Source of the DNA: CAVWNR01 sp963756525
GTDB taxonomy: Bacteria; Actinomycetota; Actinomycetes; Mycobacteriales; Jatrophihabitantaceae
Reading direction: 5' to 3'
Assembly: GCA_963756525.1 (NCBI GenBank)
Contig: CAVWNR010000001.1
Location: forward strand, 682,001 to 746,000
DNA length: 64,000 nucleotides
Part shown: piece after piece, positions 50,323-59,548 of the stretch
How positions within the stretch are numbered: the first letter of the stretch is position 1
Layout: each line of letters opens with the position of its first letter
Notes under the pieces: model-generated
Database searches by the model: none
The model's input: only the letters and a program-made list of their open reading frames with translations
Told to the model about the DNA's origin: nothing
Program-made: the position numbers and the translations under genes

Positions 50323-51623
50323 CTATCGTCGCCGATCGGGTGGTGCATGGTGTTGCGGATCGGCCTTTGCTCGGGGTCGATGTGTGGTGGGGGGATCCAT
50401 TCGGGCAGGCCGTCGGTGATGGTTACGTGCCAGCCGCGGCGGGCGAAGTTGCGGTGGTGGTGTCCGCAGAGCAGGGTGAGGTTGTCGGTGTCGGTGAGCC
50501 CGTCATCGAGCCAGTCGATGACGTGATGGGCCTGGCACCACGCGGGTGGGTAGTCGCATCCTGGGAAGGAGCAGCCGCCGTCTCGGGCGGCGAGCGTGAT
50601 GCGCTGCCCGGTCGACGCGGTGCGCCGGGCGCGGCCGTAGTGCAGGATGCCGCCGGTGGTGTCGCGGAGGACGGTGTAGATGCTGGCTTGGTCGGCTAGG
50701 CGCAGCGCGTCGCGGACCGGGACCAGCCCGCCGTGCCCGGTCGTGGCGTAGCCGTGGCCGGTGTGGGCCTGTTCGGGGGTCAGGGTGAACAGCACGGTCG
50801 CCGGGGTGCCGCCGCAGTCGGGCACCGTGCCGCAGCGTAGTAGCCGCTGCGCGCAGTCGGTGAGCGCGTCGTGTAGCCGCTGCCCGGCGGTGCGGGTGTC
50901 CGGGCCGTCGGCGTCGCTGGGGCGGGGCGCGGCGAGCGGGTCGAGCACCGCCTGCCACATCGCGAGCGATTCCGGGGTGAGATGCGCGCGCAGTTCGCCG
51001 GTGCCGTCCCGGTTCGGGGACAGCGCCGCGTGCCGGGTCCGCTGCCGGTCCTCCTGCTCGGTGAGGGTGCCGTCCGGGTCCAGGCGCGCGGTGATCAGCG
51101 CGGCCAGTTTGGCCAGCAGGTCGGGGTCGAAGTGTGCGGCGTCGGCGACCAGCCGGGCCTCGACGGCGGGCCCGTGTTGGAGCTGCACCGCGGCGGGCAG
51201 CCGTTGCACGCAGCGGGTGATCACCCGCGCCTGCTCCGGGCTGATCGCGCCGTCGGCTTGCGCCGCGGCCACGGTCGGGAAGATCGGGGGCAGCGGTTCG
51301 CCGGTCACCGCCCGGCGCGGGCCGAGGTCCACCGCGGCGGCGTAGCGTGCGGTCGCCTCCCGGGGCGAGAGCCGCAGCGTCTCGCGGAGCAGGGTCTTGG
51401 TGTCCCGGCAGCAGCGCTCGCCGGCCACCCCGCGGGCGTCGAGTTCGGCGATCAGCCGGTGGTCGTGTACCGGCAGCCGCCGCCGCTGGGTCTCCACGCC
51501 GCGCAGCAGGGTGAGCAGATCGTCCGGTTGCAGAGCGGTGAGGTCGAGTTCGGTGAGTCGGGTGACCGCGGAGCTGAGCTGGTCGAGCGCCTCCTCGACC
51601 GGTGTCGCGACCGCGGCTGACAT
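50319..51623 (-). CDS. DUF222 domain / HNH endonuclease-signature protein (13E12 repeat family), copy 2
   Basis: A 434-residue close paralogue of the gene at 6110-7417, with the same DUF222 domain and HNH module (SFPGC, WCQAHHVIDW, LLCGHHHR). From about residue 41 the two proteins are nearly identical; the first 40 residues differ strongly (MSAAVATPVEEALDQLSSAV here). A LexA box lies 12 bases upstream of the ATG. The 3' end overlaps a CGNR remnant. All catalytic histidines visible in copy 1 are also present here, so both could be active. Confidence 0.9.
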   Translation of the reverse strand: MSAAVATPVEEALDQLSSAVTRLTELDLTALQPDDLLTLLRGVETQRRRLPVHDHRLIAELDARGVAGERCCRDTKTLLRETLRLSPREATARYAAAVDLGPRRAVTGEPLPPIFPTVAAAQADGAISPEQARVITRCVQRLPAAVQLQHGPAVEARLVADAAHFDPDLLAKLAALITARLDPDGTLTEQEDRQRTRHAALSPNRDGTGELRAHLTPESLAMWQAVLDPLAAPRPSDADGPDTRTAGQRLHDALTDCAQRLLRCGTVPDCGGTPATVLFTLTPEQAHTGHGYATTGHGGLVPVRDALRLADQASIYTVLRDTTGGILHYGRARRTASTGQRITLAARDGGCSFPGCDYPPAWCQAHHVIDWLDDGLTDTDNLTLLCGHHHRNFARRGWHVTITDGLPEWIPPPHIDPEQRPIRNTMHHPIGDDS

Positions 51624-51765
51624 GAGTTGATTCTATCGAACATATGTTCGCACAGCAAGAGACTATCCGAGAAAATAAGGATGATCTCTGTGGTCGCGCA
51701 AGCACGACCTGACCACGAGCGGAACGCATACGCCGACGTCACCGGCCGGAAGACCAACTCCTCGT
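50350..51765 (-). repeat. DUF222/HNH repeat, copy 2 (13E12-like)
   Basis: The partner of 6144-7564, on the same strand, with the same boundary sequences and a length within five bases. It ends at GAAGACCAACTCCTCGT, about 140 bases upstream of the gene start, so more than the coding region was duplicated or converted. Confidence 0.8.
51636..51651 (-). promoter_or_regulatory. LexA (SOS) box upstream of DUF222/HNH copy 2
   Basis: TCGAACATATGTTCGC holds a 14-base perfect palindrome (51637-51650) and matches the actinobacterial LexA consensus. It is 12 bases before the ATG, exactly as in copy 1, while the central four bases (ATAT against ACGT) and flanks differ, so the operator half-sites have been kept. 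Confidence 0.85.
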
Positions 51766-52062
51766 CGCTGCTGTAGGTTCTCGCGCGACGTGTCGTGGGC
51801 CACCCGCCGGTTTCCGGGACGAACGACATGGTCGAGAGCCCGTGGCTTTCTCACAATATTGTCGGACTCCCTGTCGGCGGGTAATCGAGGCTGCCGCAGC
51901 CAATCTGCGCTGCGGCGGGCTTTCCGCTCGTGCCGGCTCCAGAGGCCCGGTTTTGGCGATGTCAGGACGACGGTCCAGCCTGCACGAGGTCAACTTTGGC
52001 AACTGCCGGAGCCGTCCGCTCACGCCGAGATCCGGAAACATTTTCTGATCTTGAGGGCAGCT
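51766..52062. other. Gap between repeat copy 2 and methyltransferase
   Basis: About 300 bases, mixed composition, with no gene, hairpin or motif recognised on either strand. Confidence 0.35.
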
Positions 52063-52830
52063 TTACTGATCGCCGCGTCGGCGTGCGAGATGGATGGTGA
52101 GATCGGCGGTGACCTCGACGTTGTCCGGCAGGACCTGCATGATGCGGCCGTAGAGCTGCTCTTGTTCCGAGGCCGGCAATTGGAGATAGGCGGAGATGGT
52201 CGAGAGGTGGCCGACGTAGTCGTGAGCGGTCATCGTCCAGCGCCGGTCGATGGTCGACTGCCGCACGTCGGTGAACCAGTCCGAGCGTTCGAGTTCCGTT
52301 CCGGGCCACTGCATGCGCTGTCCCGGGGGCGTCCCGTCGGGAGAGGCGATGTTGTCGCTATCCATGGACGGTGCCCGGGCCGCGCGCACTGCCTGCTCCA
52401 CGGCCGGGTCGGCCAGCTCCACTTGTCCGCCGAACGAGGCGAACACCCCGCCGGGCGCGAGCAGCGCCGCCACGCGGGACCAGCGGCAATTCGGGTCGGT
52501 CCAGTGCAACGCCGCCGCCGCGTACACCAGTCCGTAGGTCTCGGTGGTCTGCAGCTCCTCGAACGCGGCCTGCACGGTGGCGACGTTCGCGGGCACGTGC
52601 CGACGCAACTCGGCCAGCATCGCCGCATCGGGCTCGGTCGCGGTGACGGTGATGCCGCGGGCCATGAACAGGCGGGTTGCTTTGCCCGTCCCCGCGCCGA
52701 TCTCGAGCGCGGTCCGGATCGGCCCACCCGCATAGGTCAGCACCGTATTGACGAGCGCCATGGGGTACGCCGGCCGAAACCGTTCGTACGCCTCTGCCAC
52801 TGCTCCGAAGCTCAACGCCCGATTGGACAC
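52063..52830 (-). CDS. Class I SAM-dependent methyltransferase (UbiE/ArsM-like fold)
   Basis: A 255-residue methyltransferase. Seen: FGAVAEAYERFRPAYP, motif I TALEIGAGTGKATRLFMARG, TEPDAAMLAELRRHV and the ALHWTDPNCRW region. The substrate is unknown. GTG at 52830 (MSNRALSFG) was preferred to the ATG at 52863, because the longer version adds a Cys-rich leader not typical of the family. Confidence 0.85.
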   Translation of the reverse strand: MSNRALSFGAVAEAYERFRPAYPMALVNTVLTYAGGPIRTALEIGAGTGKATRLFMARGITVTATEPDAAMLAELRRHVPANVATVQAAFEELQTTETYGLVYAAAALHWTDPNCRWSRVAALLAPGGVFASFGGQVELADPAVEQAVRAARAPSMDSDNIASPDGTPPGQRMQWPGTELERSDWFTDVRQSTIDRRWTMTAHDYVGHLSTISAYLQLPASEQEQLYGRIMQVLPDNVEVTADLTIHLARRRGDQ

Positions 52831-53069
52831 CCCGCAATCCTGGCACCCGCAGCCCGGATGCAAACGACCGCGCTTTCCCGCTGCAGGACCAAGTCGCTTG
52901 CATCAGATCGGACGCGACCGGTGCAAGACCTTGCGCTCAACACCAACATCGCCAGCCGCAGCGAGGCGCTGGAAGAGCTTCACTCATTTGCCTCAGGTCG
53001 CGCGGATCTTCGTGCTGGTAGATCGCACCGTGGCGATCTGCCTGCAGTATTGGGTGTGGCCTGAGCGCG

Positions 53070-54315
53070 ATGATGGTCGGCGTGCGGGTTCTCGGGGCGT
53101 GCTCGATGGGTGGGGCCGGTCATCTGCAGCCGTTGCTGGCGGTGCTGGCGGCCGTACGCCGCCGCGGCCACGAGGTGCTGGTGCTTGCGCCGGAGTCGAT
53201 GCGCGGGCAGGTCGCGGACGCTGGTTTCCCGTTTCGGCCTGGCGGCGAGCCGCCCGAACATGAGGTGGCGCCGATCCGCGAGCAGTTGCCGCTGGCGCCG
53301 CCGGACCGGGCGATCGTGTTGGGGAACCGGGAGCTGTTCGGGCGGCTCGCGGCTCGCGCGATGTTGCCCGCGATGCAGGATGCCGTTCGCACGTGGCGGC
53401 CGGATCTGCTGATCCGTGAGCCGTGCGAGTACGCCTCGGCGGCGGTGGCCGAGAGCCGGGGTGTGCCGGGTCGCGCAGGTCGCGATCTCGCTCGCGGACG
53501 GCGAGCTGGCCTCGATCGAGGCGGCCGCGCCCGCGCTGGAAGAGCTGCGACCGGGACTGACCCAACAACTCATCTCCACTCCGTACCTGAGCCGGTTCCC
53601 CGCATCCCTGGACCCGTCGCCATTCCCCGCCACGCTCCGGTACCGCGATGACGAGCGTGCACCGAACCGGCTGCCGGACTGGTGGGTCGGCGCGAGCGGC
53701 CCGCTGATCTACCTGACGTTCGGCACCGTGTTCGGCCACCTGTCCGGTGTCGGGACCGCCTACCGGGCGGCGCTGCGGGCCCTCGCCGACCAGCCGGTAC
53801 GGGTGCTGCTGACCGTCGGCCGGCACTTCGACCCGGCCGAGCTCGGCCCGCTTCCCACCAACGTCCACCTGGAGGCATGGGTGGAGCAGACCGACGCGCT
53901 GGCCACCGCTGATCTGGTGGTCTGCCACGGCGGCTCCGGGACCGCGATCGGTGCCCTGCGCGCAGGGCGGCCGCTGGTCGTGCTGCCGGCGTTCGCCGAC
54001 CAGCGCGTCAACGCACGGCGCATCGCCGCGGCAGGCGCCGGCCTCACCGTCGAGGCCGAGGCCGAGGTTGGCGAGCGGCGCAGCCGGCTCATCGACGACC
54101 GCGATATCCCTCGGATCACTGCAGCGGTCACGGCGGTCCTGACCGAACCCAGCTACCGCACCGTCGCTGCCAACATCGCCCGGGAGATGAGCACAGTTGG
54201 GCTCATCGACGACATACTGGCCGGACTCCTGCCCGGTCGAAACGCGCACATCGGCTATAGGCGCTGCAGACCGCTCAGGAATCGGTTTGCGGCACGAGGT
54301 GTGATGGTCGAGTGA
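53070..54315 (+). pseudogene. GT1-type (UGT-like) glycosyltransferase, single frameshift
   Basis: The N-terminal half (ATG 53070) reads GACSMGGAGHLQPLLAVLAA with the usual acceptor-domain start. Near 53457-53461 the frame is lost. The remainder continues in the next frame as VAQVAISLADGELASIEAAA, then LIYLTFGTVFGHLSGVG and HGGSGTAIGALRAGRPLVVL, the sugar-nucleotide site, and stops at 54315. Removing one G from the CGGGG run restores a protein of about 414 residues. Family members glycosylate small molecules such as macrolides. The next gene overlaps the 3' end by four bases. Confidence 0.75.
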
Positions 54316-55076
54316 ATGGACTTCGGGTCACCGGTGAGCCATGCGACGGGGCGATTGGTGAGCTCAGCTTCGTGCTGCATCGCGATGGATGGGACGTACC
54401 CGGTGTGCTGTGGCGGCCAGACAGTGGCTCTCCCGCGCCGGTCGTGCTGCTCGCTCATGGAGGCAGTGGGCACAAGCGAAGCGAGCGCAACCTGAGGCTA
54501 GCGAGATGGTTCGCCGTACACGCCGGTATGGCGTCGCTGGCCATCGATGGCCCGTTTCACGGGGACCGCGCGTTTGCCGGCGACGGACCGTTGGACTATC
54601 AGAGTCGAATCGTCGACGAGGGCGCCCGAAGTATTCACGACCGCATGCGCGGGGATTGGCTCGCCAGTTTGGCAGCGGTCGCCCAGTCGGGGTGGATCGA
54701 CGGACAAAATGTCGCCTTCCTCGGCATCTCGATGGGAGCCCGGTACGGGCTGCCCGTCTGCGCGGCCCTCGCCTCTCGGCTGCGGTGCGCAGTCGTCGGC
54801 AAGTTCGGCCTCGCCCAGAGCAATCGACTGCCCCGCGGTCTGGAAGCGGATGACACGATCATCGCCGCAGCCGAGAGCATCCGCGCGCCGCTCCTGCAGC
54901 ACGTCCAGTGGCACGACGAGATCTTTCCCCGTCATGGTCAGCTGGAGCTCTTCGACCATTTCTCGTCGCCCGACAAGCAGCTCCGCGGCCGGCCAGGCAA
55001 CCACGGGCTTACCCGTCACGACGACGAAATCGCATGGCGCGACCATGTGATCGTCCGCCTCACTGGGCCCAGATGA
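54312..55076 (+). CDS. Alpha/beta hydrolase (dienelactone hydrolase/acyl-esterase-like)
   Basis: A 254-residue hydrolase. The oxyanion region is VLLAHGGSGHKRSERNL, the nucleophile is in VAFLGISMGARYG (GxSxG), and a late HGLTRHDDEI could supply the catalytic His. An aspartate in the WHDEIFP region fits the triad. The substrate is unknown. It overlaps the glycosyltransferase upstream and the methyltransferase downstream by ATGA-type overlaps, so the three were probably one operon. Confidence 0.85.
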   Translation: MNGLRVTGEPCDGAIGELSFVLHRDGWDVPGVLWRPDSGSPAPVVLLAHGGSGHKRSERNLRLARWFAVHAGMASLAIDGPFHGDRAFAGDGPLDYQSRIVDEGARSIHDRMRGDWLASLAAVAQSGWIDGQNVAFLGISMGARYGLPVCAALASRLRCAVVGKFGLAQSNRLPRGLEADDTIIAAAESIRAPLLQHVQWHDEIFPRHGQLELFDHFSSPDKQLRGRPGNHGLTRHDDEIAWRDHVIVRLTGPR

Positions 55077-55942
55077 CACAAGACGCCTCCACCGCAAGCG
55101 GGTCCGCTTGTGGTACGTCGCCTGCAGATGGGTGCGCGCTCGTTCGGCAAAATGTGACGGTGGACCCGGACGTGCACGCGTACTACGTCGACGCTTTTCG
55201 CGAGGACGACCGTCTGCGGCTGCGCGCACACGGCGTGCTTGAGCGTGTGCGCACCCAGGAGCTGCTGTCGCGGTTCCTACCCGCACCACCGGGCGAGGTG
55301 CTAGACGTCGGCGGCGGTACCGGCGTTCATGCGGAATGGTTGGCCGAGCGTGGGTACACGGTGCATGTCATCGACCCAGTCGAGCAGCACGTTGCGGCAG
55401 GCGCCCTGTTGTGCGGGGTTACAGCAGCCGTCGGCGATGCCCGTGTCCTGGCCGAAGCCGATGACAGCCAAGACGCCGTCCTGCTGCTGGGGCCGTTGTA
55501 CCACCTCCTGAACCGCGTCGACCGTCTGCAGGCGTTGCGAGAGGCGCGCCGAGTCGCCCGCAACGGCGCGCCGGTTGTCGCTGCCGGCATTAGCCGGTAC
55601 GCCACCCTGATGGACCTCGGCAGCGATGGACGGCTCACTGCCGAGGTCGAGCCATTCGTTCAGCAACTCCACGCGACCGGCCTGTTCCGCGGCGGCGTCG
55701 TCGGATTCACCACCGCCTATCTGCATCGCCCCGATGAGCTCGCGGCCGAGCTGGCCGATGTAGGTCTGCACGGCGTCGAGGTGTACGGCATCGAAGGACC
55801 CGCTGGACCGACCGTGCGTGCGCTGGGCATGGACTGCCTCGACGAACGGCTGGACGCGGCAGTGCGAGCCGCACGGATTGTCGAGCGGGACCCGGCGCTG
55901 ATCGCCGCCAGCGCTCACCTACTTGCGGTGGCCGTGGCGTAG
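55073..55942 (+). CDS. Class I SAM-dependent methyltransferase
   Basis: A 289-residue methyltransferase. Motif I is VLDVGGGTGVHAEWLAERGY, with HVIDPVEQHV and the motif IV/V region AVLLLGPLYHLLNR. The substrate is unknown. The ATG at 55073 overlaps the hydrolase stop. A GTG at 55159 is an alternative that starts nearer the conserved part. Confidence 0.87.
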   Translation: MTQDASTASGSACGTSPADGCALVRQNVTVDPDVHAYYVDAFREDDRLRLRAHGVLERVRTQELLSRFLPAPPGEVLDVGGGTGVHAEWLAERGYTVHVIDPVEQHVAAGALLCGVTAAVGDARVLAEADDSQDAVLLLGPLYHLLNRVDRLQALREARRVARNGAPVVAAGISRYATLMDLGSDGRLTAEVEPFVQQLHATGLFRGGVVGFTTAYLHRPDELAAELADVGLHGVEVYGIEGPAGPTVRALGMDCLDERLDAAVRAARIVERDPALIAASAHLLAVAVA

Positions 55943-56024
55943 ACGCCGGTAGAGGTTAGCGGTGCGCTACACGCTTCGGCCGTGCTACCGCGCGCCGCCG
56001 GGATTTGTCTGCGACCATCGTGCC

Positions 56025-56501
56025 GTGGAGCTGTTCAACTACGCCGAATCGATCACCGTCGACGCGCCTGCCGAGTTCGTGTATGACTTGGTGACCGATA
56101 TCCGCCGAACCGGCGAGTGGAGCCCGATCTGCCGCTCCTGCTGGTGGCAGGACGAGGGAGGCGTCCGCGAAGGCGCATGGTTCGTTGGTCGCAACGAGGC
56201 CGACGGGCAAGTCTGGGAGACCGAATCTCAGGTGGCCGTCGCTGATCGGGGCCGCGAGTTCGCCTGGCTGGTCGGAGGGAAGTACGCACGCTGGAGCTAC
56301 CGTCTCGAATCTGCGGGCGATGACCGCACGCGGCTCACCGAGAGCTGGGAGTTTCTTCCGGAGGGCCGGGCGATGTTCCGGGAGAAGTACGGAAAGCAGG
56401 CGGACGCGCGTGTCGAGCTGCGGCGCAACCAGGCGCTCCACGGTATGCCAACGACCTTGGCCGGGATCAAGCGGATCGCAGAAACTGAGTATCACGGCTG
56501 A
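56025..56501 (+). CDS. SRPBCC (polyketide cyclase/START-like) domain protein
   Basis: A 158-residue hydrophobic-pocket protein. Seen: ESITVDAPAEFVYDLVTDIR, TGEWSPICRSCWW and a long C-terminal helix. SRPBCC proteins bind lipids, polyketides or aromatic ligands; the ligand is unknown. GTG at 56025 was chosen because the conserved part begins there; the frame upstream to 55962 is Arg/Pro-rich and not family-like. Confidence 0.8.
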   Translation: MELFNYAESITVDAPAEFVYDLVTDIRRTGEWSPICRSCWWQDEGGVREGAWFVGRNEADGQVWETESQVAVADRGREFAWLVGGKYARWSYRLESAGDDRTRLTESWEFLPEGRAMFREKYGKQADARVELRRNQALHGMPTTLAGIKRIAETEYHG

Positions 56502-56663
56502 TCGCGCCGCGCGGGAAGGATCGACAAGCGCCCGCACCGGCGCTGGCTATGGTCCGCTCAACGATCCCCAACCGGGGCGGCCCCGTCGCCGATGCAGGGC
56601 CGGAGGCAATGCTCGTGGGTGTGATTACCTTGCGGCGTGCCCGGCAGCAGACGGACGTCATTC
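56502..56663. other. Short gap before the small gene
   Basis: About 160 bases containing no recognised gene or hairpin. The start of the small gene at 56664 is uncertain and could lie at 56637. Confidence 0.3.
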
Positions 56664-56903
56664 GTGTCCGACCCCGATCGTCGGCGGACCCTGCATGAAG
56701 ATGGCAGCGAGGCGCACGGACTACGCGTTGAGCACGACCGGGCTCGCCTCTACGTCGAGTTGAGCGGGGAAGAAGGCGCGGGTCCATGGACGGTGCTGGC
56801 CATCGACCGGGCATCGCGGCGCTACTCGGTGGCCCAAGCCGAGACCAAGACGGCGGCGACCGAAGCCGCGGCGCGTGCTCTCACAAAGCTTCTCGCTCGT
56901 TGA
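56664..56903 (+). CDS. Small protein of unknown function
   Basis: A 79-residue protein (88 from 56637) rich in charged residues, with LYVELSGEEGAGPWTVLAID and a C-terminal Ala/Thr helix. It looks like a compact beta-alpha domain. No family was recognised. The GTG at 56664 lacks a strong ribosome binding site. Reality is likely but not certain. Confidence 0.5.
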   Translation: MSDPDRRRTLHEDGSEAHGLRVEHDRARLYVELSGEEGAGPWTVLAIDRASRRYSVAQAETKTAATEAAARALTKLLAR

Positions 56904-57009
56904 TCTGTCGCCCTCACCGCTTGGCCACACGCTAGACGCGCACCGTCTCGCAAGTCGATCGATGGGCAGGACGGCGCGTACTGCGACGCGCGTGTTCTAT
57001 CGTCACCCA

Positions 57010-57507
57010 GTGTCGCCGTTGGTCCGCTGCGCCGACTCAACTGACGTCCGCACGATCGCGCAGATCTATGGGCACGCCGTACGTTCGAGTGTTGCGACGT
57101 TCGACGTGTCAGATCCACCGCGCGGCTACTGGCACGACAAGCTGTCCAGTGTCGAGCCGGGCGACCACGTCCTCGTGGTGGAGGAGGCGGGGACCGTAGT
57201 CGGCTTTGCATACTCCACGGCGTTCCGTCCGCGGCCGGCGTATGCCGGCACCCGCGAGACCTCGATCTACCTGGCGCCGGACGCGGTCGGTCGAGGTTTG
57301 GGCCTACTCACGTACACCCATCTGATCTCGCTGTTGCGCGCGGACCGGATGCACCGCGCGGTTGCCGTCGTCGCGGTGCCCAATTCGGCGTCGGTCGCGC
57401 TGCACGAGTCGCTCGGCTTCGAGCTGGTAGGCACGCTCGGCGAGGTGGGCCGAAAGTTCGATCGGTGGGTCGACACCCGTTGGTACCAGCTCCGCCTCGA
57501 GCCGTAG
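57010..57507 (+). CDS. GNAT-family acetyltransferase (phosphinothricin acetyltransferase-like)
   Basis: A 165-residue enzyme. Seen: IAQIYGHAVRSSVATFDV, VVGFAYSTAFRPRPAY, the acetyl-CoA motif DAVGRGLGLLTYTHLISLL and VPNSASVALHESLGFELVG. This set is typical of the Pat/Bar/YncA group that acetylates phosphinothricin, methionine sulfoximine or related amines. GTG 57010 was chosen because the conserved sequence starts just after it. Confidence 0.88.
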   Translation: MSPLVRCADSTDVRTIAQIYGHAVRSSVATFDVSDPPRGYWHDKLSSVEPGDHVLVVEEAGTVVGFAYSTAFRPRPAYAGTRETSIYLAPDAVGRGLGLLTYTHLISLLRADRMHRAVAVVAVPNSASVALHESLGFELVGTLGEVGRKFDRWVDTRWYQLRLEP

Positions 57508-57656
57508 CGGGGTCATGTTGCGGCACCGCAGGCGCGCTGCCAAGTCGCTAGCCACGACGGGTGGTGAAGCAGCGGCGGGGTCTCGCCCGGCGACACCTCG
57601 CGGACGGCAAGCCGATTTTCTTGGCAAGTGTCGATCATTCGTCCAAGGATGAGCTC

Positions 57657-58226
57657 ATGAGCATCACGGTTCGCCCAGCGACCGCGGAGCGCTGGGAGGA
57701 CGTAGTTGAGGTCTTCGCGGGTCGGGGCGGCTCGACATGCTGGTGTCAGCGGTTTTGCCGGACGGATGGAAAAGACAAGCCGACCGCATTGCACGTCGAG
57801 ATCGAGCACGCCGGCCGACCTGTGGGACTGATCGCTTACGTCAATGACGAACCCGCGGGCTGGAGTCGGGTCGGCGTGCGAACGTCGCTACCTGGGATCG
57901 CGGCGAACCGGGCGTTGCATCGGCTCGACCCCCATGATGATGCCGATCCCGCGTGGTGGATCAGCTGCTTCGCCGTGCGCCGCGCGCATCGCGGCGGTGG
58001 TGTCGGTGTCGCTCTGCTGCGCAACGCGACACGATTCGCCCGCAGACACGGCGCTGCCGTCCTCGACGGGCATCCGGTCGACGTCGAGCGACTGAGCCGA
58101 CGCCCGTCGCCGGCGGCCGTGTTCACCGGTACTATGTCGATGTTCGCTGCGGCGGGCTTCCGTGAGATCGGACGCACGTACCCCTCCCGCCCGGTGATGC
58201 GACACAACCTCGACGGTGTCAGTTAG
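57657..58226 (+). CDS. GNAT-family N-acetyltransferase
   Basis: A 189-residue enzyme. Seen: TVRPATAERWEDVVEVFAG, a Cys-Trp-Cys motif GSTCWCQRF, the acetyl-CoA site CFAVRRAHRGGGVGVALL and GTMSMFAAAGFREIGRT. The substrate is unknown. AAGGATGAG lies just before ATG 57657, which was preferred over the 57561 frame start. Confidence 0.85.
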   Translation: MSITVRPATAERWEDVVEVFAGRGGSTCWCQRFCRTDGKDKPTALHVEIEHAGRPVGLIAYVNDEPAGWSRVGVRTSLPGIAANRALHRLDPHDDADPAWWISCFAVRRAHRGGGVGVALLRNATRFARRHGAAVLDGHPVDVERLSRRPSPAAVFTGTMSMFAAAGFREIGRTYPSRPVMRHNLDGVS

Positions 58227-58281
58227 CGATGGCCGTACGGTGACCCACGACCTTGGTCGCTAGCGACCGGAGACATGGTTG

Positions 58282-58911
58282 ATGACATCGTCTGGCGCGC
58301 TGGTGCTATGGGCTCGGCATGGCCAGAACGAGGCCAATCTGAGCCGCCAGTTCTCCCACCGTCGACTCGATCTTGACCTGACCGCCGTCGGGCGGAAGCA
58401 GGCCGAACAGCTGGCCACCCGCCTCGACACCCGGCTCAGCCAGGCCACCGAGCCGCCACCCCTGTTCAGCTCCCCGCTACGCAGGGCCCGGCAGACCGCG
58501 CAGGTCGTCGCCAACCGGCTGGGCACCCACCTGGTGGTCCTGGACGAGCTGCGGGAGCTCGATGTTGGCGAGCTCGACGGGCGCAGTGACCCCGAGGCGT
58601 GGACGGTCTACGAGTCGGTGCTCACCGGTTGGAGAATCGGCAACCACGACCGGCGATTCCCCGGCGGAGAAGACTGGCACGAGCTGCGCAGCCGCCTCAG
58701 CGCCGCACTGCGCGAGATCGCCGGCAGAACCCCTACTGGCATCGCCGTCGTCGTCGCCCACGGCGCGAACCTGCGCGCTGCCCTTCCCGGCCTCGCCGAT
58801 GTCCGCGACCCGGGCAGCGACCTCGACACCGGCCAGCTCGCCGATCTCCGCGTCACCGTCAGCGACGCCGGCGTCGACGTCGACCTGCTCGCCTGGCGCG
58901 GCGCAAAGTAG
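58282..58911 (+). CDS. Histidine phosphatase-superfamily (phosphoglycerate-mutase-like) protein
   Basis: A 209-residue protein with the catalytic RHG motif in LWARHGQNEANLSRQF, followed by SSPLRRARQTAQVVANRLG, ELRELDVGELDG and the second catalytic His in VVVAHGANLRAAL. It is a phosphatase or mutase of unknown substrate. ATG 58282 was chosen over the TTG three bases earlier. Confidence 0.87.
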   Translation: MTSSGALVLWARHGQNEANLSRQFSHRRLDLDLTAVGRKQAEQLATRLDTRLSQATEPPPLFSSPLRRARQTAQVVANRLGTHLVVLDELRELDVGELDGRSDPEAWTVYESVLTGWRIGNHDRRFPGGEDWHELRSRLSAALREIAGRTPTGIAVVVAHGANLRAALPGLADVRDPGSDLDTGQLADLRVTVSDAGVDVDLLAWRGAK

Positions 58912-59076
58912 CGCGGCGCGTCGGCGGGCAACGCCACCCAACAGTCGGCATCTGGGACCGTGAGGGGGAAGCAGCGGCGGCTGGTCTTCAAAGCACCACC
59001 CGCCGAACTTAGCGGTCAACCGTAAGCGGATCCCCTGCGGGCAGCGGGCTCGGTCGGGCGTGCGAGGCTGACCACT

Positions 59077-59428
59077 GTGATCGTCGAGCGAGTGGGTTCC
59101 CTACCTCACCAGCTGATCGCTAGAGGACGCCACGGCCTGCTACAGGCGAGTCCTCCGACTCGAACCGGTGATGGACCACGCCTGGACCCTCACGCTCACG
59201 GACCCGAACCGGCCCAGCGCACAGATCAGCCTGGCGACGCGCGATGAGACCGCCTCTGTCGTGCCGCAGGCGTCGGTGCAGGTGGACGATGTGGACACCG
59301 CGTACGCCGCCGCAGTGCGGGAGGGCGCCGAGATCGCGCACCCGCTCAGCGACGAACCGTGGGGTGTTCGCCGCTTCTTTATTCGCGACCCTGACGGTCA
59401 TGTGATCAACGTGCTCAGGCACCACTGA
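59077..59428 (+). pseudogene. VOC (glyoxalase/bleomycin-resistance) family protein, damaged N-terminus
   Basis: The body is VOC-like: ACYRRVLRLEPVMDHAW and PNRPSAQISLATRDET, with a C-terminal RRFFIRDPDGHVINVLRH carrying the metal-binding glutamate-type strand. A start-like VIVERVGSLP at 59077 is in another frame, and an in-frame stop (TGA at 59114) lies before the conserved part. A frameshift near 59100 is likely. A GTG at 59168 could still start an 86-residue truncated protein. Confidence 0.6.
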
Positions 59429-59548
59429 CTCGACCCGCCCCAGCAGTCGATCGGCGGACGGTGAGTCCTCGACCTCGTGCAACGCCCTGGGCCATAACGC
59501 CGTTCGTCACGATCAACCTCGCCACAAGCCGATCGGGCTCGCGAACCG

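Noticed and set aside
55962..56024. N-terminal extension of the SRPBCC protein
   Set aside because: The upstream codons are Arg/Pro/Cys-rich and not part of the fold; the GTG at 56025 is a better start.
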